NCBI RefSeq assembly: GCF_013347965.1
Contig: NZ_CP048810.1
Location: 4,773,501-4,837,500 of the forward strand
DNA length: 64,000 bases
Source: Pseudomonas bijieensis
Lineage (GTDB): Bacteria > Pseudomonadota > Gammaproteobacteria > Pseudomonadales > Pseudomonadaceae
Direction: 5' to 3'
Below are positions 1-8,869 of the stretch, piece after piece. A program made the translations under genes and the position numbers. The notes below the pieces were generated by a model. It worked only from the letters and a program-made list of their open reading frames with translations, had not been told where the DNA came from and did no database searches. Numbering within the stretch: the stretch's first letter is position 1; each line of letters begins with the position of its first letter.

Positions 1-297
1 ATTCACTGCATGACCGCCGCCAGTGGCGAAACGGCGCTCAAGATGCTGGAAACCAAGCCATCGATAGGCCTGCTGATCACCGATCTGCGCATGGGCAATG
101 TCGATGGCCTGGAGTTGGTCCGCCTGGTGCGCGAGTCGGAGCGGGCGGCGCTGCCGATTATCATCGTGTCGGGCGATGCCGACGTGAAGGATGCCATTGA
201 AGCCATGCACTTGAGCGTGGTGGACTTTCTGCTCAAGCCGATCGATACCGACAAGCTGTTGGGGTTGGTCAAGCATGAGTTGGGGATGGATCTTTAA
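1..297 (+). CDS. Response regulator receiver domain, C-terminal part (5' end outside window)
   Basis: The reading frame is open from the first base, so the true start lies upstream of the window. The visible 98 residues are the second half of a CheY-like receiver: LLITDLRM carries the phospho-acceptor Asp, IIIVSGDAD carries the conserved Ser/Thr position, and FLLKPID carries the conserved Lys-Pro. The protein ends about 20 residues after the KP motif, so it has no C-terminal output domain. It is either a stand-alone receiver or the receiver at the end of a hybrid kinase. The sequence here cannot separate these two. A REP pair follows the stop codon. Confidence 0.85.
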   Translation: MHCMTAASGETALKMLETKPSIGLLITDLRMGNVDGLELVRLVRESERAALPIIIVSGDADVKDAIEAMHLSVVDFLLKPIDTDKLLGLVKHELGMDL

Positions 298-303
298 GAT
301 CGT

Positions 304-393
304 CTGTGGGGAGCAAGGCTTGCCCGCGATGCAGGCGCCTCGGTTTACCAAGGACCGCGCCGTCTTTATCGCGGGCAAGCCTTGCTCCCACAG
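304..393. repeat. REP inverted pair
   Basis: Two imperfect arms, ctgtggggagcaaggcttgc and its near-complement gcaagccttgctcccacag, are separated by about 45 bases. This is the usual Pseudomonas paired-REP (REPIN) layout. It lies between the receiver gene and the 3' end of glcB. Its core (gcaaggcttgcccgcgat) differs slightly from the gagcgagc...gctcgcgat core of most other copies in the window. Confidence 0.8.
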
Positions 394-433
394 TTAAACC
401 CCTTCATCAGCCAAGGCTTGGTGATTAGCAATG

Positions 434-465
434 AAAAAAGCCCTGATCGAGAGATCAGGGCTTTT
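434..465 (-). terminator. Rho-independent terminator of glcB
   Basis: A perfect 13-bp stem (aaaagccctgatc / gatcagggctttt) with a GAGA loop lies 25 bases beyond the glcB stop. On the minus strand it is followed by six U residues. The stem also has four U residues on the plus strand, so it may work in both directions. Confidence 0.85.
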
Positions 466-489
466 GTGTGTCGCGTGTCTATCGCTCAA

Positions 490-2667
490 TCACAACCCAT
501 TGGCTGCCTTGAACTCACGACGGCGACGGTGCAGCACCGGCTCGGTGTAGCCGTTAGGCTGCTTCGTGCCTTCGATCACCAGTTCGACCGCCGCCTGGAA
601 GGCGATGTTGTTGTCGAAGCCTGGTGCCAACGGACGGTACAGCGGGTCGCTGGCGTTCTGACGGTCTACCACCGGCGCCATGCGCTTGAGGCTTTCCATC
701 ACCTGGTCCTGGGTGACGATGCCGTGACGCAGCCAGTTGGCGATGTGCTGGCTGGAGATACGCAGCGTCGCACGGTCTTCCATCAGGCCGATGTCGTTGA
801 TGTCCGGCACTTTGGAGCAGCCAACGCCCTGGTCGATCCAGCGCACCACGTAGCCAAGGATGCCCTGGGCATTGTTGTCCAGTTCGTTCTTGATCTGCTC
901 CGGCGTCCAGTTCGGATTGACCGCCAACGGGATGGTCAGGATGTCGTCCACCGAAGCGCGGGCGCGCTTGGCCAGTTCGGCCTGGCGAGCGAACACGTCG
1001 ACCTTGTGGTAATGCAGCGCGTGCAACGCGGCCGCGGTCGGCGACGGAACCCACGCGGTGTTGGCACCGGCCATCGGATGGGCGATTTTCTGTTCGAGCA
1101 TCGCCGCCATCAGGTCCGGCATCGCCCACATACCCTTGCCGATTTGCGCGCGACCTTGCAGTCCGGTGCTCAAGCCGATATCGACGTTCCAGTTTTCATA
1201 CGCGGCGATCCACTTCTCGGCTTTCATATCCGCCTTGCGCACCATCGGGCCGGCTTCCATGGAGGTGTGGATTTCGTCGCCGGTGCGGTCGAGGAAACCG
1301 GTGTTGATGAACACCACGCGCTCGCTGGCGGCCTTGATGCAGGCCTTGAGGTTGACCGTGGTACGGCGCTCCTCGTCCATGATTCCGACCTTGAGGGTGT
1401 TGCGTGGCAGGTTCAGTACGTCTTCGACGCGACCGAACAGCTCGTTGGTGAACGCGGCTTCTTCCGGGCCATGCATCTTTGGCTTGACGATGTACACCGA
1501 GCCGGTGCGGCTGTTGCGCCGCGAGGTGTTGCCGTTGAGGCTGTGAATCGCCGCCAGGCTGGTGACCAGGCCATCGAGGATGCCTTCCGGCACTTCGTTG
1601 CCATGCTTGTCCAGGATCGCATCGATGGTCATCAGGTGGCCGACGTTGCGTACGAACAACAGCGAGCGGCCGTGCAGGGTCACGCTCGAACCGTCGACGG
1701 TGGTGTAGACGCGGTCGGGGTTCATGGTCCGGGTAAACGTCTGGCCGCCCTTGGCGACTTCTTCAGCCAGGTCGCCCTTCATCAGGCCGAGCCAGTTACG
1801 GTAGATCACCACTTTGTCATCGGCATCGACGGCGGCGACCGAGTCTTCGCAATCCATGATGGTGGTCAGGGCGGCTTCCATCAGGATGTCTTTGACGCCG
1901 GCGGCGTCGGTCTGGCCGACCGGGGTGGTGGCGTCGATCTGGATTTCGAAGTGCAGGCCGTTGTGCTTCAGCAGCACGGCGGTCGGTGCCGAGGCATCGC
2001 CCTGGAAGCCGATCAACTGGGCATCGTCACGCAGGCCGCTGTTGCTGCCACCCTTGAGGGTGACCACCAGTTTGCCGTCGACGATTTTGTACGCGGTGGA
2101 ATCGACATGGGAGCCGGCCGCCAGGGGCGCCGCTTCGTCGAGGAAGGCGCGGGCGAAGGCGATGACCTTGTCGCCGCGAACCTTGTTGTAGCCTTTGCCT
2201 TTTTCCGCGCCGTCGGCTTCGCTGATGGCGTCGGTGCCGTACAGCGCGTCATACAGCGAACCCCAGCGGGCGTTCGATGCGTTGAGGGCGAAGCGGGCGT
2301 TCATCACCGGCACCACCAGTTGCGGGCCGGCCATGCGGGCGATTTCGTCATCGACGTTTTGCGTCGTGGCCTGGAAATCCGCCGCTTCTGGCAGCAGGTA
2401 TCCAATGTCTTGCAGGAAGGCTTTGTAAGCCACGGCGTCGTGGGCCTGGCCGGCACGAGCCTGGTGCCAGGCGTCGATCCGCGCCTGGAAATCGTCGCGT
2501 TTGGCGAGTAGGGCTTGGTTCTTCGGCGCCAGGTCGTGGATGACCTTGTCGGCACCGGCCCAGAACGCGTCGGCGGTGAGGCCGGTTCCGGGAATGGCTT
2601 CGTTATTCACGAAGTCGAACAGGACTTTGGCGACCTTAAGGCCACCGACTTGAACGTGTTCAGTCAT
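490..2667 (-). CDS. glcB: Malate synthase G
   Basis: Condenses glyoxylate with acetyl-CoA to malate, the second step of the glyoxylate bypass, in the cytoplasm. The 725-residue length is that of the single-domain G isoform. Recognisable blocks include [34 protein letters not shown] and the C-terminal part [10 protein letters not shown]. The start is the ATG of [12 protein letters not shown], preceded by GAGTGAGG; an in-frame GTG 12 bases upstream has poorer support. It is transcribed alone, with a strong terminator after it and a 437-base gap in front. It is expected to be induced on acetate, fatty acids and glycolate. That fits the fatty-acid oxidation genes later in the window but is inferred from the family only. 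Confidence 0.97.
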   Translation of the reverse strand: MTEHVQVGGLKVAKVLFDFVNNEAIPGTGLTADAFWAGADKVIHDLAPKNQALLAKRDDFQARIDAWHQARAGQAHDAVAYKAFLQDIGYLLPEAADFQATTQNVDDEIARMAGPQLVVPVMNARFALNASNARWGSLYDALYGTDAISEADGAEKGKGYNKVRGDKVIAFARAFLDEAAPLAAGSHVDSTAYKIVDGKLVVTLKGGSNSGLRDDAQLIGFQGDASAPTAVLLKHNGLHFEIQIDATTPVGQTDAAGVKDILMEAALTTIMDCEDSVAAVDADDKVVIYRNWLGLMKGDLAEEVAKGGQTFTRTMNPDRVYTTVDGSSVTLHGRSLLFVRNVGHLMTIDAILDKHGNEVPEGILDGLVTSLAAIHSLNGNTSRRNSRTGSVYIVKPKMHGPEEAAFTNELFGRVEDVLNLPRNTLKVGIMDEERRTTVNLKACIKAASERVVFINTGFLDRTGDEIHTSMEAGPMVRKADMKAEKWIAAYENWNVDIGLSTGLQGRAQIGKGMWAMPDLMAAMLEQKIAHPMAGANTAWVPSPTAAALHALHYHKVDVFARQAELAKRARASVDDILTIPLAVNPNWTPEQIKNELDNNAQGILGYVVRWIDQGVGCSKVPDINDIGLMEDRATLRISSQHIANWLRHGIVTQDQVMESLKRMAPVVDRQNASDPLYRPLAPGFDNNIAFQAAVELVIEGTKQPNGYTEPVLHRRRREFKAANGL

Positions 2668-3104
2668 TGCTTGCCTCACTCTGCTCAGCTATTTCGCTTT
2701 TCAGCTCTTCGATTTTGACAATGAAGCCTCGGGACATTTAAACCACAAACCCCGGAACCAGTACATGCCATCGCTGGCGGCTGGGTGTTAAGCCTTGCTG
2801 ACGGGGCTTTTCAGGGATGCGACTGGCCTTAAGCAGACATCGGTACAACATTATGTAGTGCTTGCTGCGGCATACTACATGATCAATTGCGCTTGTGAAA
2901 ATTAGACTAATTGCGTCGTTCCGCGACCGACTAAAGCAGTACGGTCACGACGAGGCACAGGATGTTCTCAAAAAACAGACAGATTGTTCCAGATAAATCT
3001 TAATGTTTGTACACGATGTTTTGCTCCCACAGTGGTCAGGTATAAATCCTCAGGCTCACGGTCTGCTGCCTATACTGTTTCTTCCACAACAAGAGGGCCG
3101 CGCC
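2668..3104. other. Divergent intergenic region between glcB and the GcvR-like gene
   Basis: These 437 bases hold no convincing gene. They must contain the divergent promoters of glcB and the ACT-domain gene. The base composition is clearly richer in A+T than the coding sequence around it. The only structured element I can point to is the spaced inverted repeat at 2853-2880. Confidence 0.6.
2853..2880. promoter_or_regulatory. Spaced inverted repeat, possible operator upstream of glcB
   Basis: The half-sites atgtagt and actacat are perfect complements. Their centres are 21 bases apart, about two helical turns, which suits a dimeric regulator. The site lies about 190 bases upstream of glcB and 225 upstream of the GcvR-like gene. 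No regulator is assigned. Confidence 0.3.
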
Positions 3105-3626
3105 ATGGACCATCTGGTCATCACTGTTTTCGCCCCGGACAAGCCCGGGCAGGTCGAGCGCATTGCCGATTGCATCGCCGAGCACGGCGGTAACTGGCTG
3201 GAAAGCCGTATGTCGCGACTGGCGGGGCAATTTGCCGGGATCCTGCGGCTCAGCGCCCCGGCCGAAGTCCACGAAGAGTTGATCGAAGCCTTGCAGGGGC
3301 TGTCGGCCCATGGCATCCGCGTATTGATTGCCGAAAGCAGCCTGGAAGAAACCTGTAGCTGGAAACCCATCACCATGGAACTGGTGGGCAATGATCGTCC
3401 CGGCATCGTGCGTGATATCACCCGATTGCTGAGTGAACAGGGGGTAAACGTCGAACGCCTGGTGACGCAGGTTCGTCCGGCGCCGATGAGCAACGAGTTG
3501 CTGTTCCACGCCGAAGCGACCCTTGGGGTGCCCTTGACCCTGTCGCTGGACACCTTGCAGGAACGCCTGGAGACCCTGGCCGATGAGTTGATGGTGGAAC
3601 TCAAGCTCAGCGACGAAGCGCAATAA
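3105..3626 (+). CDS. GcvR-like protein with two ACT domains
   Basis: A 173-residue cytoplasmic protein built of two ACT domains, about residues 3-80 (LVITVFAPDKPGQVERIADC) and 88-165 (MELVGNDRPGIVRDITRLL). The repeated D-(K/R)-PG-(Q/I)-V signature at each strand-helix turn is the ligand-binding loop of the family. E. coli GcvR has the same design; it antagonises GcvA and so controls glycine cleavage genes. I chose the ATG of MDHLVITVF because homology begins there; an upstream in-frame ATG at 3003 would add 34 unlikely residues. No gcv genes are nearby, so the regulatory target is not shown by context. Confidence 0.85.
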   Translation: MDHLVITVFAPDKPGQVERIADCIAEHGGNWLESRMSRLAGQFAGILRLSAPAEVHEELIEALQGLSAHGIRVLIAESSLEETCSWKPITMELVGNDRPGIVRDITRLLSEQGVNVERLVTQVRPAPMSNELLFHAEATLGVPLTLSLDTLQERLETLADELMVELKLSDEAQ

Positions 3627-3655
3627 AGGTTATCCAAGAAAAAACTGCGCCTGCC

Positions 3656-3664
3656 TGTGGATAA
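3656..3664 (+). promoter_or_regulatory. Perfect DnaA box 1
   Basis: TGTGGATAA, the exact complement of the consensus TTATCCACA. It lies in the 214-base gap between the GcvR-like gene and rarD. A 7/9 match (TTATCCAAG, 3630-3638) lies just upstream in the opposite orientation. Confidence 0.5.
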
Positions 3665-3768
3665 CCTGTAGAGACCCGGCTCCAGCCCAGGGTCGCCGGG
3701 GTTCTGCGGAGAGTGGTCAAAAAATCATCAGTTTTCAAGGGCTTGTGCACAAACGGCGGGGATCACGC

Positions 3769-3777
3769 TGTGGATAA
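3769..3777 (+). promoter_or_regulatory. Perfect DnaA box 2
   Basis: A second TGTGGATAA in the same orientation as the box at 3656 and 113 bases from it. Two exact boxes in one small non-coding interval are unlikely by chance. No dnaA, dnaN or other origin gene lies near, so this is not the chromosomal origin. Confidence 0.5.
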
Positions 3778-3795
3778 CCTTGGGACGGATGAGCG

Positions 3796-3818
3796 CAGGC
3801 CACGCGGGGCGTGGCCTG
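3796..3818. terminator. Hairpin between convergent genes
   Basis: A perfect 10-bp stem, caggccacgc / gcgtggcctg, with a GGG loop. It lies between the convergent GcvR-like and rarD genes. A run of six T residues begins 15 bases later on the plus strand, too far for a classical terminator, so the role is probable rather than certain. Confidence 0.5.
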
Positions 3819-3840
3819 TGGAGGTTTGTACGTTTTTTGA

Positions 3841-4728
3841 TCAGCTGCGCCGGCGCATGCTGATCACGGCATCGACGCTATACACCGCAAGCCCAGCCCA
3901 GATAAACAGAAACGCCACCAGTGTGCTGGACGACAGGTGCTCACCGAACAGCAGCACGGCGAGCAACAACACCAGCGTCGGTGCGATGTACTGGAGGAAC
4001 CCGAGGGTGGTGTAGGGCAAATGCCGCGCCGCGGCGTTGAAGCACACCAGCGGAACCAGCGTCACGGGGCCTGCCGCCACCAGCCACCAGGCTTCGGAGG
4101 TGGTCCAGAACGCGGCCTGGGCACTGGTGGCCGTGGGGTTGAACAGCAACCAGGCGATGGCGATCGGCACCAGCATCCAGGTTTCCACCACCAGCCCCGG
4201 CAATGCCTTGACCGGTGCCTGTTTGCGGATCAATCCATAAAAGCCGAAGGTCAGCGCCAGCACCAGGGATACCCACGGCAGGCTGCCCACTTGCCAGACC
4301 TGCTGCGCCACGCCGACCGCCGCCAACCCTACCGCCAGCCATTGCATGCGGCGCAGGCGCTCGCCGAGGATCAGCATGCCCAGCAGTACGTTCACCAGTG
4401 GGTTGATGTAGTAACCCAGGCTGGCTTCGAGCATGCGCTCGTTGTTCACCGCCCAGACGTAAGTCAGCCAGTTGGCCGCGATCAACGTCCCGCTCAAGGC
4501 GAGGATCGCCAGTCGTCGTGGATTGTCCCGCAGTTCGCGCCACCAGCCGGGGTGTTTCCAGACCATCAGCAACGCCGCGCCGAACAAGGCCGACCACAGC
4601 ACGCGGTGGATGATGATTTCCACCGACGGCACGCTGGCGATGGCCTTGAAGTAGATCGGGAACAGTCCCCAGATGATGTAGGCACTCAGGCCCAGGATGT
4701 ACCCGCGACGCGGGTTGGCGGCTTGCAT
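3841..4728 (-). CDS. rarD: EamA-family transporter RarD
   Basis: A 295-residue inner-membrane protein with about ten hydrophobic helices, starting GYILGLSAYIIWGLFPIYFK. This opening is typical of the RarD branch of the drug/metabolite transporter (EamA) superfamily. Two homologous five-helix halves can be seen, the second around LVPLVCFNAAARHLPYTTLG. RarD proteins are annotated as chloramphenicol-sensitivity proteins, but the natural substrate is unsettled. The gene stands alone, with a REP pair upstream and a hairpin downstream. Confidence 0.9.
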   Translation of the reverse strand: MQAANPRRGYILGLSAYIIWGLFPIYFKAIASVPSVEIIIHRVLWSALFGAALLMVWKHPGWWRELRDNPRRLAILALSGTLIAANWLTYVWAVNNERMLEASLGYYINPLVNVLLGMLILGERLRRMQWLAVGLAAVGVAQQVWQVGSLPWVSLVLALTFGFYGLIRKQAPVKALPGLVVETWMLVPIAIAWLLFNPTATSAQAAFWTTSEAWWLVAAGPVTLVPLVCFNAAARHLPYTTLGFLQYIAPTLVLLLAVLLFGEHLSSSTLVAFLFIWAGLAVYSVDAVISMRRRS

Positions 4729-4822
4729 GCAGAATCCTTGCTTAGGCAGCGAACAAAGGGGGGTGATTGTAAGGAGATTTGTCTGGTTGTGCTGTGAACC
4801 TTGTGCACAATCACCGAAAGTC

Positions 4823-4917
4823 CCCTGTGGGAGCGGGCTTGCTCGCGAAGGCGGCGTGCCTGGCAGTACAACTTTGCCTGACCCAGCGCTTTCGCGAGCA
4901 AGCCCGCTCCCACAGGG
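4823..4917. repeat. REP inverted pair
   Basis: Perfect 27-base arms: 4823-4849 (beginning ccctgtgggagcgggcttgc) and the exact complement at 4891-4917, with a 41-base spacer. It sits between rarD and srkA. This copy has the gagcgggc core variant. Its perfect arms suggest recent mobilisation or strong selection on the hairpin. Confidence 0.85.
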
Positions 4918-4932
4918 TGATTCTGCAGTCCA

Positions 4933-5908
4933 TCAGAACAACTTCAACGGCTCTTCATTGAGCGCCGCCAGTTGCTCGCGCAGTGCCAGTACCTGGTCGC
5001 CCCAGTAACGTTCGCTGCCGAACCACGGGGAAGCTGCGCGGGAAGGCCGGGTCGTCCCAGCGTCGCGCCAGCCAGGCGCTGTAATGCATCAGGCGCAGGG
5101 CGCGCAGCGGTTCGATCAGCGCCAGTTCACGCGGGTCGAAGTCGTGGAACTCACGGTAGCCATCCATCAATTCCGACAACTGCCCCAGGCATTCCTGGCG
5201 ATCGCCGGCGAGCATCATCCACAAGTCCTGCACCGCCGGACCCATGCGGCAGTCGTCGAGGTCGACGATGTGGAAGACCTCGTCACGGCACATCATGTTG
5301 CCGGGGTGGCAGTCACCGTGCATGCGGATGTTCTTATGGGGCGTGGCGGCGTAGACCTCTTCGACACGCTTGAGCAGGTCCCTGGCGACCGACTCGTAGG
5401 CCGGCAGCAGGGCGCGGGGGACGAAACCACTTTGCAGCACGGTAGCCAGCGAGTCATGGCCGAAATTCTTCACGCCCAAGGCTTCACGATGCTCGAACGG
5501 GCGGGTCGCCCCGAGCGCGTGCAGGCGCCCGAGCAGTTGCCCCAGGCGATAGAGTTGATCCAGATTGCCCGGCTCCGGCGCCCGGCCACCGCGACGGGGA
5601 AACAGGGTGAAACGAAACCCGGCGTGTTCGTGCAGGCTGGTGCCGTTGTGGATCAGCGGCGCTACCACGGGCACTTCGTACTCGGCCAACTCGAAGGTAA
5701 AACTGTGCTCTTCCAGGATCGCTTCGTTGGTCCAGCGCTGGGGGCGATAGAACTTGGCGATCAGCGGCTCGGCATCTTCGATGCCGACCTGATAGACACG
5801 GTTCTCGTAGCTGTTGAGGGCCAACACGCGGGCGTCGCTGAGAAAGCCGATGCTTTCAACGGCATCGAGTACCAGGTCGGGCGTGAGGGTTTCAAACGGA
5901 TGGGACAT
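4933..5908 (-). CDS. srkA: Stress response serine/threonine kinase SrkA, C-terminus frameshifted
   Basis: A cytoplasmic kinase of the YihE/RdoA type that protects cells during envelope and oxidative stress. The APH/CHK-like fold shows the catalytic motif HGDCHPGNMM and the metal-binding motif IVDLDDCRMGP. The start is the ATG of MSHPFETLTP; the frame is open upstream to 5953. The normal C-terminus (FPWFGSERYWGDQVLALREQ and on to EEPLKLF, stop at 4933-4935) is intact in the DNA but in another frame. A run of four G at 5027-5030, where three are expected, shifts the reading after FPRSFP. As written, the frame ends at 4955 with a wrong tail and 317 residues. Removing one base gives 324 residues, the usual family length. 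The kinase core is unaffected. Confidence 0.88.
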
Positions 5909-5997
5909 GCTGACTCCTGCGCAGCGGCAGGGCTGCCGCGTCCGACCCAGCATGGTAGCGCAGACGGAGGCAGATAGGTGGTGGCTGTGCTGACGCT

Positions 5998-6069
5998 ATC
6001 GTGAGCAGGCTCGCTCCCACAGTGGATCTTCGGTTGTACCGCCGATCCCTGTGGGAGCTTGCTCGCGAT
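5998..6069. repeat. REP pair, one arm shortened
   Basis: The left arm atcgtgagcaggctcgctcc pairs with the right arm ctgtgggagcttgctcgcga. The right arm lacks the four-base cgag step seen in other copies, giving an asymmetric hairpin. It lies between srkA and the 3' end of the PhoX gene. Confidence 0.75.
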
Positions 6070-6078
6070 GAGGTCCTA

Positions 6079-7980
6079 TCAGGCGCCGATGACCCCGCCA
6101 TCTTCCCGGGTAATCACCATCACCGATGACCGTGGCTTGCCGTTGGGCAGGTGCTCAGGGAAGGTCGAGCCGCCGTTTTCCCCCGGATGCTGGATCCCGA
6201 CGAACAAGGCCTTCTGGTCCGGCGCAAAACTGATCCCAGTGACTTCGCAGCCCACCGGCCCGACCATGAAGCGGCGAATTTCGCCACTGTTGGGGTCGGC
6301 GCAGAGCATCTGGTTGTTGCCCATGCCAGCGAAGTCCCCGGCGTTGCTGGAGTCACCGTCGGTGAGGATCCACAGCCGCCCGGCTTTGTCGAAGCCCAGG
6401 CCATCGGGGCTGTTGAACATATTCTGCGCGTTGATGTTGGACGACCCGGCTTTCGGCGTGCCAGCGTGTACCGTTGGGTTGCCGGCGACCACGAACAGGT
6501 CCCAGGAGAAGGACTTGGAGGCGTGGTCGTCGCGGTCGGTGCGCCAGCGCAGGATCTGCCCGTAGACGTTCTTGGCCCGAGGGTTCGGCCCGTCCACCGG
6601 CTGACCGTCTTCGCCGCGCTTGGAGTTGTTGGTCAGGGTGCAATAGACCTGGCCGTCTTTCGGGCTGACCACGATCCACTCCGGGCGGTCCATGCGGGTG
6701 GCACCCACGGCGCTGGCGGCCAGGCGCGCATGGATCAGCACTTCGGCCTGGTCGGCGAAGCCGCTGCTGGCGTCGAGACCGTTCTTGCCATGGGTCAGCT
6801 CGATCCACTGGCCCTTGCCTTTGGGATGGTCCGGGTTGCCGTCGCCGGCATCGAAACGCGCCACGTACAAGGTGCCATGGTCCAGCAGGTTACGGTTGGC
6901 CTTGGCATTACGCGGGTTGATGCGTTCGCGGCTGACGAACTTGTAGATGAACTCGCCGCGCTCATCGTCGCCCATGTACACCACGGCGCGACCGTCATTG
7001 GTCTGCGCCAGGGCGGCGTTTTCGTGTTTGAAGCGGCCCAGGGCGGTACGTTTTACCGGGGTGGATTGCGGATCGAACGGGTCGATCTCGACCACCCAGC
7101 CGTGGCGATTGAGTTCGTTGGGGTTCTTTGCCAGGTCGAAGCGCGGATCAAACAGGTGCCAGTTGATCTCACGGCTGGTGACGGTGGCGCCGTAGCGTTT
7201 TTGCGCTTCATCAAACTGCAAATCGGACTTGCTGCTGCCGAAGCAGTCGGTGAAGTTTTCTTCGCAGGTCAGGTAGGTGCCCCAGGGTGTCATGCCGTTG
7301 GCGCAGTTCTGGAAAGTCCCCAGCACTTTCTTGCCGCTCTTGTCGGCGCTGGTTTTCAGCAGGTCATGGCCGGCGGCCGGGCCGCGCAGGCGAATCGGCG
7401 TGTTGCCGTGGATGCGGCGGTTGTAGCGCGATTCCTGGACAAACTGCCACTGGCCGCGACGACGCTGGACCTCGATCACCGAGACCCCTTCGCTGGCCTG
7501 GGCCTTGTGCACGTCTTCGGCCGACTGCGGCTGGCCGCCGTGGGGGAAGAGGTAGCGGTAATTGGTGTATTCGTTGTTGATCGCCATCAGCGCCCGGTTA
7601 TTGTCGCCGGGGAACGGGAACAGGCTCATGCCGTCGTTGTTGTCGCCGAACTGCACTTCCTGTGCGCGGGCAGTACCGTTGCCACTGGGGTCGAAGGCCG
7701 GGGCATTTTTCTGCAGCGGCTGGCCCCAACTGATCAGCACCGAGGATTTGTAGCCCGGCGGCAAGGTGATGGTGTCGGCCGTGGCGGCGGCGATGCTGTT
7801 AAAGCCCAGCAGCTTGCTGTTGCCTTCGCTCACGGCGGCGGCCAGGACGCTGCGGCTCAGCAGGTTGCCGCCCAAAAACATCGCCGCGCCGCACAGGGCG
7901 CCGGCACTGATGAAACTGCGACGGCTCAGGCCGACGATCTTTTCCAGGTCGGTGGATTGGTTTTCTTCTAATAGGCTCAT
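6079..7980 (-). CDS. PhoX-family (DUF839) phosphatase, Tat-exported
   Basis: A 633-residue protein with a twin-arginine signal: SRRSFISAGALCGAAMFLGG around residues 19-38, ending near LAAA. It is therefore folded in the cytoplasm and exported to the periplasm. The body is the PhoX/DUF839 beta-propeller, with blocks such as GTYLTCEENFTDCFG, GWVVEIDPFDP and WILTDGDSSN. Characterised PhoX enzymes are calcium/iron-dependent alkaline phosphatases active on phosphomonoesters. Activity of this member is inferred. The start MSLLEENQSTDLEKI is preceded by GGAG at good spacing; an upstream in-frame start at 8010 is less likely. No PHO box was confirmed. Confidence 0.88.
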   Translation of the reverse strand: MSLLEENQSTDLEKIVGLSRRSFISAGALCGAAMFLGGNLLSRSVLAAAVSEGNSKLLGFNSIAAATADTITLPPGYKSSVLISWGQPLQKNAPAFDPSGNGTARAQEVQFGDNNDGMSLFPFPGDNNRALMAINNEYTNYRYLFPHGGQPQSAEDVHKAQASEGVSVIEVQRRRGQWQFVQESRYNRRIHGNTPIRLRGPAAGHDLLKTSADKSGKKVLGTFQNCANGMTPWGTYLTCEENFTDCFGSSKSDLQFDEAQKRYGATVTSREINWHLFDPRFDLAKNPNELNRHGWVVEIDPFDPQSTPVKRTALGRFKHENAALAQTNDGRAVVYMGDDERGEFIYKFVSRERINPRNAKANRNLLDHGTLYVARFDAGDGNPDHPKGKGQWIELTHGKNGLDASSGFADQAEVLIHARLAASAVGATRMDRPEWIVVSPKDGQVYCTLTNNSKRGEDGQPVDGPNPRAKNVYGQILRWRTDRDDHASKSFSWDLFVVAGNPTVHAGTPKAGSSNINAQNMFNSPDGLGFDKAGRLWILTDGDSSNAGDFAGMGNNQMLCADPNSGEIRRFMVGPVGCEVTGISFAPDQKALFVGIQHPGENGGSTFPEHLPNGKPRSSVMVITREDGGVIGA

Positions 7981-8046
7981 CTCAGGCTCCCTGCTGGTTT
8001 TGGCAGTCACCTTAAAGCGGGTCGATGAAACTATTGTTGCAGCGTG

Positions 8047-8811
8047 CTACAGCGGTGTGCCGAGCAGCACATTTGTTGGCGAAAACGTTACTTGCACCAG
8101 TGAGCCGGCTGCCAGTTTCTGCGCTTGTAACTGAAGCGGCTCGGCCAGGGCGCACAGCGTCTGGCCATTGGGCAGGCCTATGCGCACTTCGCTGGGGCCG
8201 TCCTGGGCGGCGTCGATCTGCTCGATCATGCCGCGCAGTGTATTGGTCCCCGGTTTTTCCGCTTGCTCGATAGGGTGCAATTCCAGCCAGCCGGCCTTGA
8301 TCAGCGCCACCACTTCGGTGCCGGTATCCAGCTCCAGGCGCAGGGTGCTGTCGTGGGTGATCTGGGCTTCGATGACCAGGCCCCGGGCCAGCTCCAGGCG
8401 TACCCGGTCGTTGTGCCCTTGCGCCTCGATGCCCAGGACCTTGCCATGCAATTGATTGCGGGCACTGGTGCGCAGCATCAGGCGACTGAGCAGGCCCAGG
8501 TCGCCGGCGTCCTCGCTCGCTTCCAGCAGTTGGGCCTGCAGCGCTTGCAAGCGCTGATACAGGCGCAGCACGCGCAGGCCTTCCTCCGACAACTTGGCGC
8601 CGCCACCGCCCTTGCCGCCGACGCTGCGCTCTACCAACGGTTGGTCCGCCAGGTTGTTCAATTCATCGATGGCATCCCAGGCCGCCTTGTAGCTCAGGCC
8701 CGCGCTCTTGGCGGCGCGGGTGATCGAGCCCTGTTCGGCGATGTGCTGCAACAGGGCGATGCGTTGAGGTCGCCGAACGATGTGCTGGGTCAGAAGTGTG
8801 GACAAGGACAT
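8047..8811 (-). CDS. modE: ModE-type molybdate-responsive regulator (HTH plus TOBE domains)
   Basis: 254 residues. The N-terminal winged helix (IALLQHIAEQGSITRAAKSA, then YKAAWDAIDELNNLADQPLV) is the LysR-like HTH of ModE, followed by the GKGGGGAKLSEEG wing. The rest holds two molybdate-binding TOBE (MOP) segments, the first around NQLHGKVLGIEAQGHNDRVR. In E. coli ModE binds molybdate and represses modABC. Here no mod or moa genes are adjacent, so the target is elsewhere. I start at the ATG of MSLSTLLTQ; an ATG five codons upstream (8826) is equally possible, and neither has a clear Shine-Dalgarno sequence. Confidence 0.85.
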   Translation of the reverse strand: MSLSTLLTQHIVRRPQRIALLQHIAEQGSITRAAKSAGLSYKAAWDAIDELNNLADQPLVERSVGGKGGGGAKLSEEGLRVLRLYQRLQALQAQLLEASEDAGDLGLLSRLMLRTSARNQLHGKVLGIEAQGHNDRVRLELARGLVIEAQITHDSTLRLELDTGTEVVALIKAGWLELHPIEQAEKPGTNTLRGMIEQIDAAQDGPSEVRIGLPNGQTLCALAEPLQLQAQKLAAGSLVQVTFSPTNVLLGTPL

Positions 8812-8869
8812 GACGGAAAACTGCATGCAAGGGGCTATGAGCGGACGTTGGCGCCTTGGGCGCGGCACG

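Noticed and set aside
382..2511. 709-codon open frame opposite glcB
   Set aside because: Antisense shadow of a certain gene. High G+C third positions keep the opposite frame open; the product is rich in His, Arg, Gly and Val, with no domain. The same holds for long antisense frames at 6151-7971, 15153-16727, 20403-22235, 41319-43031, 49601-51640 and 53056-55041.
3627..3840. Chromosomal origin of replication
   Set aside because: Only two perfect DnaA boxes, no A+T-rich unwinding tract, and no dnaA, dnaN, gidA or rpmH nearby.
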